Made by a program: the position numbers and the translations under genes. The notes below the pieces were generated by a model that saw only the letters and a program-made list of their open reading frames with translations, was not told the origin of the DNA and searched no databases. From JACCZX01 sp038216465 (GTDB lineage Bacteria; Pseudomonadota; Gammaproteobacteria; Burkholderiales; Burkholderiaceae_F): DNA of 64,000 nt. The stretch spans positions 434,001-498,000 of the forward strand of contig JBBQQC010000001.1 in the NCBI GenBank assembly GCA_038216465.1. The letters are read 5' to 3'. Of the stretch, positions 38,187 through 46,364 are shown piece by piece (the first letter of the stretch is position 1; each line of letters starts with the position of its first letter).

Positions 38187-39005
38187 ATGAATTTCGAGAC
38201 ACTGGAAGTCGACATCAATCATCGCATCGCCGTGATTTGGCTGACGCGCGACTCGGTGCGTAACGCATTCAACGAATTATCAATCGCGGAACTGACGCAG
38301 GCGTTTGAGGAACTGGGTCGCGATGCTGACGTGCGCGCCATCGTGCTGGCCGCCAGGGGAGTGGCATTCTGCGCCGGTGCAGATCTTGACTGGATGAAGC
38401 GCATGGCGAATTACTCGCATGCGGAGAATCAGGCAGATGCGCTTCGCTTGGCAACGATGCTGCGCACGATCTACGAATGTCCGAAGCCGGTGATTGCGCG
38501 CGTGCACGGCGCCACTTACGCCGGCGGTGTCGGCCTGGTAGCAGCGTGCGACATCTCGGTTGCATCGCTGAGCGCGACCTTCTGCCTGTCGGAAACCAAG
38601 CTCGGTCTGATCCCGGCGACCATCGGCCCGTACGTGATGCGTGCGATGCACGCGCACGCGGCGCGCCGCTACTTTCTCACTGCAGAGAAGTTCACTTCTG
38701 CCGAGGCGTTTCGCGTCGGGCTGATCCACGAGCTCGCACCCGACGAGGGGCTCGACGGCAAAATCAACGAGATTCTGGGGGCGTTGATGCTGACCAGCCA
38801 GAATGCGGTGGTCGAGGCGAAGCGCCTGGTGCGCGATCTGACAGCGCGTGCAATCGACGATCGTCTGATCGCCGATACGGCACAGCGCATTGCCGACATT
38901 CGCACCAGCGCCGACGGCCGCGAAGGTGTGCGCTCATTTCTGGAGAGACGCAAGCCGCGATGGGTTGTCGACTATGAAGCGATGGTCGCCGACGATTCGA
39001 GTTGA
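38187..39005 (+). CDS. liuC: enoyl-CoA hydratase, probable methylglutaconyl-CoA hydratase
   Basis: A 272-residue crotonase. Signatures are IVLAARGVAFCAGADLDWMKRMANYSHAEN (oxyanion hole GADLDWM) and PKPVIARVHGATYAGGVGLVAACDISVAS. The DLDWMKRMA motif and context between methylcrotonyl-CoA carboxylase genes point to methylglutaconyl-CoA hydratase, the hydration step of leucine degradation. One of the two crotonase catalytic glutamates is at ETKLGLIPATIGPYV. It starts two bases after the preceding gene. Confidence 0.9.
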   Translation: MNFETLEVDINHRIAVIWLTRDSVRNAFNELSIAELTQAFEELGRDADVRAIVLAARGVAFCAGADLDWMKRMANYSHAENQADALRLATMLRTIYECPKPVIARVHGATYAGGVGLVAACDISVASLSATFCLSETKLGLIPATIGPYVMRAMHAHAARRYFLTAEKFTSAEAFRVGLIHELAPDEGLDGKINEILGALMLTSQNAVVEAKRLVRDLTARAIDDRLIADTAQRIADIRTSADGREGVRSFLERRKPRWVVDYEAMVADDSS

Positions 39006-39007
39006 GC

Positions 39008-39640
39008 ATGCACGCATTCGACCTCCCGCAGCTGATCGCTCTCGCCGCCGTCCTTGGCTTCGCGAGCGGTATCCGGTTGTACGCGGTGCTGTTGATCGCA
39101 GGCCTGGTCGGCTACGCCGGTTGGGTTGATCTGCCGGGCGGACTCGCGATCCTGCAGCACCCGTGGGTGCTGGCGGCGTCCGGCGCGATGTTCAGCATCG
39201 AATTTGTCGCCGACAAGATTCCCGGGGTCGACACCGTGTGGGACGCGATTCAGACATTCGTCCGTATCCCAGCCGGCGCAGCGCTCGCCGCTGGCGTATT
39301 CGGCGGCGTCGACAGCGCCGCATGGACCACGGTCGCTGCGATCGTCGGCGGCTCGCTCGCGGCGACCAGTCATTTCACCAAGGCTAGTACGCGCGCGGCC
39401 GCCAACACATCGCCCGAGCCGTTTTCGAACGTCGCATTGTCGGTCAGCGAAGATCTCGGTGTCGCCGGCCTGATGTGGCTGGTGCTGACCTATCCGCTGG
39501 TGGCGCTCGCCATCGTCGTTGTGCTGCTGGTGGTGGCCGCATGGCTACTGCCCAAGCTCGTACGCTTCATTGCACGTGTCGTGCGCAAGCTGTTTTCACC
39601 TTCGCCCAATCTGAATGTTCAGCAAAATCCTGATCGCTAA
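39008..39640 (+). CDS. DUF4126 family membrane protein
   Basis: A 210-residue membrane protein with four to five helices (LIALAAVLGFASGIRLYAVLLIAGLVGY; WVLAASGAMFSIEFVADKIPGVDTVWDAIQTFVRIPAGAAL; LMWLVLTYPLVALAIVVVLLVVAAW). The FVADKIPGVDTVWDAIQTFVRIPAGA block is diagnostic of DUF4126. Function unknown. It begins three bases after liuC (an in-frame TTG at 39002 is possible) and its end overlaps the start of liuD by 26 bases, so it is embedded in the carboxylase operon. Confidence 0.88.
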   Translation: MHAFDLPQLIALAAVLGFASGIRLYAVLLIAGLVGYAGWVDLPGGLAILQHPWVLAASGAMFSIEFVADKIPGVDTVWDAIQTFVRIPAGAALAAGVFGGVDSAAWTTVAAIVGGSLAATSHFTKASTRAAANTSPEPFSNVALSVSEDLGVAGLMWLVLTYPLVALAIVVVLLVVAAWLLPKLVRFIARVVRKLFSPSPNLNVQQNPDR

Positions 39641-41660
39641 CCGCGGCGAAATTGCCTGCCGCGTGATGACGACGGCGCGTCGGATGGGGATCCGCACAGT
39701 CGCCGTGTACTCGGATGCCGATGCGAACGGCCGCCATGTCGCGCTGGCCGACGAAGCGGTGCGGATCGGGCCTGCACCCGCGAGCGACAGTTACCTGCGC
39801 AGTGATCTGATCGTCGCCGCGGTCCGCGCGACCGGCGCGGACGCAGTGCATCCGGGCTACGGTTTCTTGTCCGAGAACGCGGCGTTCGCGCAGGCTCTGG
39901 CCGACAACAAGGTTCAGTTCATTGGCCCGCCAGCCTCGGCAATCCGCGCGATGGGCAGCAAAAGCGAAGCCAAAAAATTGATGGAGCGCGCCAACGTGCC
40001 GCTGGTGCCGGGCTATCACGGCGATGACCAGCAGCCCGATACGCTGCTCGCGCACGCCGATCGCATCGGTTATCCGGCGCTGATCAAGGCGAGCGCGGGC
40101 GGCGGTGGCAAGGGGATGCGAGTGGTCGAAAAGCACGGCGAATTTGCCGCCGCTCTTGCATCGTGCCGACGCGAAGCAAAGGCCTCGTTCGGCGATGACC
40201 ATGTGCTGATCGAGAAATATGTCGGGCGGCCGCGGCATATAGAAATCCAGCTGTTCGCAGACCGCCACGGAAACGCGGTGTATCTGTTCGAGCGCGACTG
40301 TTCAGTGCAGCGCCGGCACCAGAAGATCATCGAAGAAGCGCCTGCTCCCGGTATGACGGCAGAGCGGCGGCGCGCGATGGGTGAGGCCGCCGTGGCGGCG
40401 GCTAAAGCGGTGGGTTACGAAGGAGCGGGCACGGTTGAGTTCATCGCCGACCCGAGCGGTTCGTTCTTCTTCATGGAAATGAACACGCGCCTGCAGGTCG
40501 AGCACCCGGTCACCGAAATGATCACCGGCCATGATCTGGTTGAGTGGCAGCTGCGCGTGGCTGCGGGTGAACCGCTCACAGATATGGTTCCGGAGCTGCA
40601 GCGCGAATTGGCAATAACCGGTCACGCCTTTGAGGCCCGCATTTACGCGGAGAACCCGGACCGCGGATTCTTGCCCGCCACCGGCCACATACTGCATCTG
40701 GCGCAACCGCGCGCGATCGAATTCCGGCGCAACGCAGACGACAACGGATTTCACGATCCTGCGCCGGTTCGCATCGATGCCGGAGTACGCGCAGGCGACC
40801 AGATCACACCATATTACGACCCGATGATCGCCAAGCTGATCGTGTGGGGCGACGATCGCACGCATGCTCTATCAAGAATGCAGGCAGCGCTCGCCGATTT
40901 CCATATCGTCGGCGTTGCCAACAACGTGGATTTCCTGTCGCGTCTAGTAGCCAACGAAGCATTCGCACGCGGCGACGTTCATACCGGCCTGATCGAGCAG
41001 GAACGCGTTCGCCTGTTCCCTGACGCCGATCGTGACGAATCGATTTCGCACCAGGCGCTCGCATTCGCCTGCGCGCGCGTGCTCGCCGACGAAGCGCGCA
41101 ACGCGACCGCCGACCCGTGGAACTCGGCTCACGGCTGGCGCCTGAACACGACGTACCGGCGCGCGATCACACTCGCCGCCGGTGCCCGCACGCATGTGAT
41201 CGACCTCGAATACGCCCGTGACGGCTACGTGTTTCACTACGACGGCGTCGACACGCGCCTGGCGATCATGGCGGCTGCCGATTCCGGCGTATCGATCCGT
41301 TTCGGAGAACACACGCTGACCGCCGATGTCGTGCGCGCCGGCGACGATCTGCACGTCTTTCACAACGGCCGCCATCGCGTGCTGGGGCTGGCAGACATCA
41401 TTGCGCAATCGGGTCAGGCCGAGGCCGAAACGGGACGTCTGACCGCGCCGATGCCGGGCAAACTCATCTCGGTTCACGCGGCGGCCGGCGCGCGCGTTAA
41501 ACGCGGTGCCGCGCTGCTCGTGATGGAAGCGATGAAAATGGAGCACACCATCGTCGCACCGTCTGACGGCGTGGTCGACGAGGTGATGTATTCAGTCGGC
41601 GATCAGGTCGCCGAAGGTGCCGAGCTTGTGCGTTTTTCGGCAACGGCGGAATCGAGCTGA
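39615..41660 (+). CDS. liuD: methylcrotonyl-CoA carboxylase alpha (biotin) subunit
   Basis: A 681-residue biotin carboxylase plus carboxyl-carrier protein. The N-terminal half shows the ATP-grasp motifs FSKILIANRGEIACRVM, KASAGGGGKGMRVV and EMNTRLQVEHPVTE; the C-terminus ends in a biotinyl domain with MEAMKMEHTI, the lysine being the biotin site near residue 643. It pairs with liuB. The 3' end overlaps the convergent permease gene by 58 bases, so the last residues of each are encoded on opposite strands of the same DNA. Confidence 0.95.
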   Translation: MFSKILIANRGEIACRVMTTARRMGIRTVAVYSDADANGRHVALADEAVRIGPAPASDSYLRSDLIVAAVRATGADAVHPGYGFLSENAAFAQALADNKVQFIGPPASAIRAMGSKSEAKKLMERANVPLVPGYHGDDQQPDTLLAHADRIGYPALIKASAGGGGKGMRVVEKHGEFAAALASCRREAKASFGDDHVLIEKYVGRPRHIEIQLFADRHGNAVYLFERDCSVQRRHQKIIEEAPAPGMTAERRRAMGEAAVAAAKAVGYEGAGTVEFIADPSGSFFFMEMNTRLQVEHPVTEMITGHDLVEWQLRVAAGEPLTDMVPELQRELAITGHAFEARIYAENPDRGFLPATGHILHLAQPRAIEFRRNADDNGFHDPAPVRIDAGVRAGDQITPYYDPMIAKLIVWGDDRTHALSRMQAALADFHIVGVANNVDFLSRLVANEAFARGDVHTGLIEQERVRLFPDADRDESISHQALAFACARVLADEARNATADPWNSAHGWRLNTTYRRAITLAAGARTHVIDLEYARDGYVFHYDGVDTRLAIMAAADSGVSIRFGEHTLTADVVRAGDDLHVFHNGRHRVLGLADIIAQSGQAEAETGRLTAPMPGKLISVHAAAGARVKRGAALLVMEAMKMEHTIVAPSDGVVDEVMYSVGDQVAEGAELVRFSATAESS

Positions 41661-43540
41661 GCTTCTGACGTCTGCATCGCCGTCACCAGCGCCGATGGAG
41701 GCAGCTTTTCAATCGAATCCTTCAGATTGATCACCACGTCCGATGCGCCGGCTGCAAGCAGTCTGCTGCGTCCCTTTTCCATATCCCCCTCGGCGTGCCA
41801 CAGCACGACGACCACTTTCAACTGCGGAAAGCGCATTCGCAGCCGTTTGCAAAGATAGGACGCGTGCAAGACCGCCGCCGGCGGAAGCGCCGAGATGTAC
41901 ACAACCTGCGGAGACAGCTCGCTCACGCGCTCGAGCACTTCGCTCTTCAGGGCATCGGTCGTCAGCAGCTCCGCTGCGACATTGCGCCGAGTCAGACTGC
42001 GCAGCAGCATCGCACCGACGATTTCATCGGCTTCGTCGCGCGCCGGCACGATGCACACAGTGGGCAGCCCGCTCGGGCTCCCGGCCTGGGCTGCTTCGGA
42101 GCTGCCGGCCGGCGCGTCGGAGTTCTTGTCCGCGTCTGCGCGTTCAACCGAGTCTTCCACCAGCGTGCGCGTGCTGTCGAGAACAAATCGCGTTCGCTCC
42201 TCCGACAACGCATCGCTATGGCGATCGCGTTCGGCGAGTTCTAGAACGGGAATCAGTACGTCCTCGTACAGCCGCTCGAGTCCATGTTCAGCAACGTAGG
42301 TCTCGGCGAGCTCCGCGGCCTCCTCCTGATCGTGCGCGAGCAGACGCTGATAGAACCTGTCCTGCAGCGGCAGCACCGGCTGGTCGCCGAGCATGATGCT
42401 TAAAAACGCGAACTGGGGGATATAGCGTCCCACCACCACCAGACAAACAGTCAGCGGCACCGCCAGCAACAATCCAAGCGCGCCCCACAGCCATGTCCAG
42501 AAAATGGCGGCGACGATCACCGCGAGCGGCGACATGCCGGTGCTCGATCCATAGGCCCAAGGCTCAATGACATTGGCGGTTAGCAGCTCAAGGACGAGGA
42601 ACACCGCGGCGGTCCACACAACCAACGACCAGTCGTCGGATATCGCAAACGCAAGCGCAATCGGAAGCGCCGCCGCGATCCAAGCGCCCAGGTAGGGAAT
42701 AAACCGCAGAGTGGTCGCCAGCACGCCCCACAGCGCAGCGTTGGGTATACCGAGTGCATACAACGCAATTCCGACCAGTAACCCGTAGCTGCCGTTGACG
42801 ATCAATTGCATGCGCAAATAGCGGCTGACACGATTGGCCGCCTCTTCGAAGACCTGCGTCGTCACGTTCAGCTGCCCGTGCCCGACCAGGCGAATTAGCC
42901 GATCGCGCAAGTCTTCACGCTGCAGCAGCATGATGAAGGTGAAAAGAATCACCGCGCCGGCAACGGTGATCGGAATGATCAGCGGCGTAATCAGCTCGCG
43001 CATCAGTTGGAACGGAGTGAGCTGCGGTTCTTCGACTATCACCGCAACCGGACGATCACCTTGCGCCGGCAAACGCGCCGAGCGAGGCGCGCCACGCGAA
43101 GCGGGCCGGGTGGGTACGGAGGGTTTCGCTATTTCAACGCCGATCTCATCGATCGTGCGACGCGCTTTGAAGAGGCTACCCTCGGGATCCGTCCGCAGCA
43201 GCGAGACCTTGTTTTGAATGTTGTCTTTATATTCCGGCAAACTCGCGGCGAAGTTCAGGAACTGCGCCACCGTGACCCAGACCAAGCCGGTCAGCACGCA
43301 GCAAGCGAGTCCCACCATCACCGACGTCGCCAGCGCGCGCGGAAACCGGCGCCGCTCCAGCCACCGCACGCCGGGCGCCAGCAGGAAGCTCAGCAAGACC
43401 GATAGCGCCAGAGGAATCAGGACGTCGCGACCGAAATACAGAATGCCGGTCACGACAACAAACGTGAACACCGGCGTCAATTGCGCGCCGGGCTTTCGCG
43501 GAATTCGGGTCTTGGGGAACAGCTCCAACGGGGCAGGCAC
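41603..43540 (-). CDS. AI-2E-type permease fused to a cobalamin-domain-like module
   Basis: A 645-residue protein. Residues about 22-375 form the AI-2E/PerM permease domain, with paired N-terminal helices, a variable periplasmic segment (100-180) and FIPYLGAWIAAALPIALAF plus GALGLLLAVPLTVCLVVVGRYIP. Residues about 393-462 resemble the helical B12-binding cap (FYQRLLAHDQEEAAELAETYVAEHGLERLYEDVLIPVL), and 492-612 a Rossmann B12-binding domain (IVPARDEADEIVGAMLL...VVYISALPP...AGASDVVIN). The His of DxHxxG is Ala and the cap Trp/EH is missing, so cobalamin binding is doubtful. GTG start 43540; divergent from liuE. Confidence 0.8.
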   Translation of the reverse strand: MPAPLELFPKTRIPRKPGAQLTPVFTFVVVTGILYFGRDVLIPLALSVLLSFLLAPGVRWLERRRFPRALATSVMVGLACCVLTGLVWVTVAQFLNFAASLPEYKDNIQNKVSLLRTDPEGSLFKARRTIDEIGVEIAKPSVPTRPASRGAPRSARLPAQGDRPVAVIVEEPQLTPFQLMRELITPLIIPITVAGAVILFTFIMLLQREDLRDRLIRLVGHGQLNVTTQVFEEAANRVSRYLRMQLIVNGSYGLLVGIALYALGIPNAALWGVLATTLRFIPYLGAWIAAALPIALAFAISDDWSLVVWTAAVFLVLELLTANVIEPWAYGSSTGMSPLAVIVAAIFWTWLWGALGLLLAVPLTVCLVVVGRYIPQFAFLSIMLGDQPVLPLQDRFYQRLLAHDQEEAAELAETYVAEHGLERLYEDVLIPVLELAERDRHSDALSEERTRFVLDSTRTLVEDSVERADADKNSDAPAGSSEAAQAGSPSGLPTVCIVPARDEADEIVGAMLLRSLTRRNVAAELLTTDALKSEVLERVSELSPQVVYISALPPAAVLHASYLCKRLRMRFPQLKVVVVLWHAEGDMEKGRSRLLAAGASDVVINLKDSIEKLPPSALVTAMQTSEAQLDSAVAEKRTSSAPSAT

Positions 43541-43655
43541 AAATGAATTAGCGATCGCAACAAAGGGGGCATTTGATCATAGCCCCGCTCGACGGTCACG
43601 GCGTAAACACTGGCCGTCCCGAGCAGGGCGCTAACATCGCGGCTGGAGCAGGAGC

Positions 43656-44573
43656 ATGGGCATGCCGGCACTTCCGAAACGCGCGCACATCGTCGATGTT
43701 GGCCCCCGTGACGGGCTGCAGAACGAGAAGCAAATGATTGCGGCCGATGTCAAAGTCGAATTGGTGAACCGGCTGACCGATGCCGGTTTCACCAACATCG
43801 AAGTGACCTCGTTTGTCTCGCCCAAATGGGTTCCACAGATGAGCGATGCGGCCGATGTGATGACGCGCATTCGGCGCAACCCGCGCGTCACGTATTCGGT
43901 ACTGGTGCCAAACGCCAAGGGCATGGACGGTGCGATTGCCGCGAAGGCCGACGAGATCGTCGTGTTCGCCGCTGCCAGCGAGGCGTTCTCTCAGCGAAAC
44001 ATCAACTGCTCGATTGACGAATCGATTGAGCGCTTTCGCCCGGTGGCAGCACTAGCGCAACAGCACGGTATGCGTATTCGCGGCGCGATTTCCTGCGCAC
44101 TCGGCTGCCCGTACCAGGGCGAGGTCGAAGCCGGGGCAGTGGCGCACGTTGCGCGTCGCATGAAAGACATCGGTGTGCAGCACGTCGGCGTTGCCGACAC
44201 GATTGGCACGGGTACGCCCGAGAAAACCAAACGCGTGATGGCCGCGGTGCTCGACGTTTACGACATTGATGCCATCAGCGGACATTTTCACGACACCTAC
44301 GGCATGGCAGCCGCGAACGTCTACGCGTGTCTTGAGCTCGGCATTTCGAGTTTCGATTCGAGCATTGCTGGCTTGGGCGGCTGCCCGTATGCAAAAGGCG
44401 CGACCGGCAACGTCGCCACCGAAGACGTTTTGTATCTGCTCAACGGCCTGGGCATCGAAACCGGAATCGACTTTGCAAAAGCGGTCGAAACCGGCCAATG
44501 GATCAGCGGGATTCTGCAGCGCAAAGCCCACTCACGCGCCGGCAACGCCGTTACCGCGAAGCTGGCAGCCTAG
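43656..44573 (+). CDS. liuE: hydroxymethylglutaryl-CoA lyase
   Basis: A 305-residue TIM-barrel lyase cleaving HMG-CoA to acetoacetate and acetyl-CoA, the last step of leucine breakdown. Signatures are the opening VDVGPRDGLQNEKQMI (catalytic Arg/Asp), FVSPKWVPQMSDA, ISCALGCPYQGEV, SGHFHDTYGMAAANVYACLELGI (metal His pair) and GLGGCPYAKGATGNVATEDVLY with the active-site cysteine. The ATG at 43656 has a GCAGGAG ribosome site; ATG 43662 is an alternative. It resumes the liu cluster after the antisense permease. Confidence 0.96.
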   Translation: MGMPALPKRAHIVDVGPRDGLQNEKQMIAADVKVELVNRLTDAGFTNIEVTSFVSPKWVPQMSDAADVMTRIRRNPRVTYSVLVPNAKGMDGAIAAKADEIVVFAAASEAFSQRNINCSIDESIERFRPVAALAQQHGMRIRGAISCALGCPYQGEVEAGAVAHVARRMKDIGVQHVGVADTIGTGTPEKTKRVMAAVLDVYDIDAISGHFHDTYGMAAANVYACLELGISSFDSSIAGLGGCPYAKGATGNVATEDVLYLLNGLGIETGIDFAKAVETGQWISGILQRKAHSRAGNAVTAKLAA

Positions 44574-44595
44574 TTCCGTTGCTGATCACGGTCTG

Positions 44596-45030
44596 ATGTC
44601 GCCCGACCTGAAACCCGGCCTACAGCTCGACTTCGATTACACCGTGCCGGAAAGCAAGACCGTCGCCTGCCTGTATCCCGAATGGTCCGAGTTCGGCGAG
44701 ATGCCGGAAGTATTTGCGACCGGATTTCTGATCGGACTGATGGAAGGCGTGTGCCAACTGACGATAAAGCCGTACCTCGACTGGCCGCGCGAGCAATCGG
44801 TCGGAACGCACGTCGATTTCTCTCACACCGCGGCAACTCCGCCGGGCCTGACGGTGCGCGTGCATTGCGAAGTGATGAATGTCGAGGGCCGCAAAGTAAC
44901 CTTCCGAGCGCGTGCGCACGATGGATACGATCTGATCTCGGAAGGCACGCATCAGCGTGTGGTCATCGATGCCGCGCGCTTTAACCAGCGGTTACACGCC
45001 AAGATTCAGACCGCAGGCCGCGCCTGGTGA
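44596..45030 (+). CDS. FlK-like (fluoroacetyl-CoA thioesterase family) hot-dog thioesterase
   Basis: A 144-residue hot-dog-fold acyl-CoA thioesterase strikingly like Streptomyces cattleya FlK: VPESKTVACLYPEWSEFGEMPEVFATGFLIGLMEG and SHTAATPPGLTVRV. The catalytic residues reported for FlK (Thr42, Glu50 and His76) correspond to Thr42, Glu50 and His77 here by the local alignment. It ends by overlapping the DUF1289 start (GTGA). FlK relatives outside Streptomyces have unknown substrates; in this leucine-type cluster the physiological substrate may be a short acyl-CoA rather than a fluorinated one. Confidence 0.85.
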   Translation: MSPDLKPGLQLDFDYTVPESKTVACLYPEWSEFGEMPEVFATGFLIGLMEGVCQLTIKPYLDWPREQSVGTHVDFSHTAATPPGLTVRVHCEVMNVEGRKVTFRARAHDGYDLISEGTHQRVVIDAARFNQRLHAKIQTAGRAW

Positions 45031-45224
45031 TCGGAACGCCTGCAGTGCCGAGCGTTGAAGCCGTGCCGTCGCCGTGCATTTCCATTTGCAAAATGGACTC
45101 GAGCAGCGGCTTATGTGAGGGCTGTCTGCGCACGATCGATGAAATCGCAGGTTGGTCGCAGATGAACGACGACGACAAGCGCGCTGTTTTGGCGCAACTT
45201 GCGGGACGGCGCGTCTCGAAGTGA
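45027..45224 (+). CDS. DUF1289 family protein
   Basis: A 65-residue cysteine-rich protein: PSPCISICKMDSSSGLCEGCLRTIDEIAGWSQMNDDDKRAVLAQLAGR. The CxxxC...CxGC pattern and the GW-x-x-M/L segment are the DUF1289 signature, thought to coordinate an iron-sulfur cluster or zinc. Start GTG 45027 overlaps the previous stop (GTGA), and its own stop overlaps the GTG start of the following MBL gene. Confidence 0.9.
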   Translation: MIGTPAVPSVEAVPSPCISICKMDSSSGLCEGCLRTIDEIAGWSQMNDDDKRAVLAQLAGRRVSK

Positions 45225-46147
45225 CAGCTGCCGCTGAAATTGCGCCCTCAACCGTACATGTGCTTGAGCGCGGATGGGTGTCGTCGAACAACATCGTGCT
45301 GTTCGATGACGATAAATCGGCCACGCTGGTTGACACCGGTTATGTTGCGCACAGCGAGCAGACCCTGCAACTGGTACGCCATGCTCTGGGTGGGCGCAGG
45401 CTCGCGCGAATTGTCAACACGCACCTGCACTCGGATCACTGCGGCGGTAACGCCTTACTGGCAAAGCACCTTGGTGCCAGCGTCGCGATTCCACCAGGCT
45501 CGGCGCGAGCGGTGCGAGACTGGGACGAGACAGCGCTTGGCTTTGCGGCGTGCGGACAAGCGTGCGACCGATTCGACTACGACTCGCTGGTCGAGCCGGG
45601 TCAGCGCTACGCGATGGGTGAACGCGAATGGGAAGCCCTTGCATCGCCGGGACACGATCCGCATTCGATAATGCTGTGGAACGCGCACGATCGCACGCTG
45701 ATCTCAGCCGACGCGTTATGGGAGCACGGCTTTGGCGCTATCTTTGCAGAAGTCGAAGGCGAGTCGGGATTTGCCGAACAGCGCGCCATTCTTCAGTTGA
45801 TACGCAAGCTGGAACCTCGGCTGGTCATTCCAGGCCATGGTGCGCCGTTTAGTGACGTCGAGCAGGCGCTGTCCCGCGCGTTTGCGCGGCTAGATGCGCT
45901 CGCGGCAAGCCCGCTTCGCAACGCGCGCAGCGTAATGAAGGCGCTGCTGAAGTTTCACCTGCTGATCGTTCGCCATGTAAGTCTGGACGAGTTGACCGCG
46001 CGCTGCCAACGATGGCACTACGCACGCGTGGTCAACGAGCGCTACTTCCGACTGCCGTTTACCGAATTCATTCGCCGTACGGTCGATCAGCTGGCGGCTT
46101 CCGGCGCGCTCGAGTTGCGCAACGAGATGGTGGTCAATCGCGACTAG
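45221..46147 (+). CDS. MBL-fold metallo-hydrolase
   Basis: A 308-residue metallo-beta-lactamase-fold hydrolase. Motifs are THLHSDHCGG (metal-binding HxHxDH), later GHDPHSIMLW, SADALWEHGFG and IPGHGAPFSDVE, so both zinc sites look complete. The C-terminal 70 residues are helical and basic and could be a substrate-recognition part. It starts by a GTGA overlap with the DUF1289 gene. The substrate is not evident; glyoxalase II-like or lactonase activities are possibilities. Confidence 0.88.
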   Translation: MTAAAEIAPSTVHVLERGWVSSNNIVLFDDDKSATLVDTGYVAHSEQTLQLVRHALGGRRLARIVNTHLHSDHCGGNALLAKHLGASVAIPPGSARAVRDWDETALGFAACGQACDRFDYDSLVEPGQRYAMGEREWEALASPGHDPHSIMLWNAHDRTLISADALWEHGFGAIFAEVEGESGFAEQRAILQLIRKLEPRLVIPGHGAPFSDVEQALSRAFARLDALAASPLRNARSVMKALLKFHLLIVRHVSLDELTARCQRWHYARVVNERYFRLPFTEFIRRTVDQLAASGALELRNEMVVNRD

Positions 46148-46159
46148 CCGACCGGCTAG
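46144..46159. terminator. 16-bp inverted repeat spanning two convergent stop codons
   Basis: The seven-base arms 46144-46150 and 46153-46159 (CTAGCCG / CGGCTAG) are perfect complements with a two-base loop. They contain the TAG of the MBL gene on the plus strand and the TAG of the 36-codon ORF on the minus strand. No T-run follows, so it is either a weak bidirectional end structure or a chance product of the two stops. Confidence 0.35.
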
Positions 46160-46266
46160 GCCCACAAAGCGGTGGCCATCAGCGCCAGCGATACCAGCGC
46201 CACGACACCCGCCAGCAAATGCAGATCGTCGCTCGAATCTAAGCCCTCTTTGACGTCATCCGGCAT
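46156..46266 (-). CDS. 36-residue single-helix membrane microprotein
   Basis: A short frame of 36 codons, MPDDVKEGLDSSDD followed by LHLLAGVVALVSLALMATALWA. The N-terminus is acidic and soluble, the rest a single membrane helix ending at the C-terminus. The ATG is preceded by an excellent ribosome site, GGAGG with a five-base spacer. It is the last minus-strand gene of the formate dehydrogenase-selenocysteine run, 98 bases after the DsrE gene, and its stop faces the MBL stop. I recognise no family. Confidence 0.6.
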   Translation of the reverse strand: MPDDVKEGLDSSDDLHLLAGVVALVSLALMATALWA

Positions 46267-46364
46267 GGTTGCCTCCATTGCATACGCCTAAATCAAAGAT
46301 CGGCGTTCTGACGAAGGCGTTTGATCGTCCTGACGGACGAGACTGAAGCCGTGGAAGGACTAGC

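Noticed and set aside
41603..43540. A cobalamin-dependent photoreceptor (CarH-like) transporter
   Set aside because: The fold resemblance is fair but the axial histidine and the Trp/EH motif are absent, so claiming a B12 photoreceptor is not supported.
46325..46340. Six-base hairpin between the DsrE gene and the microprotein
   Set aside because: Arms are short with a four-base loop and no T-run; too weak to call a terminator.
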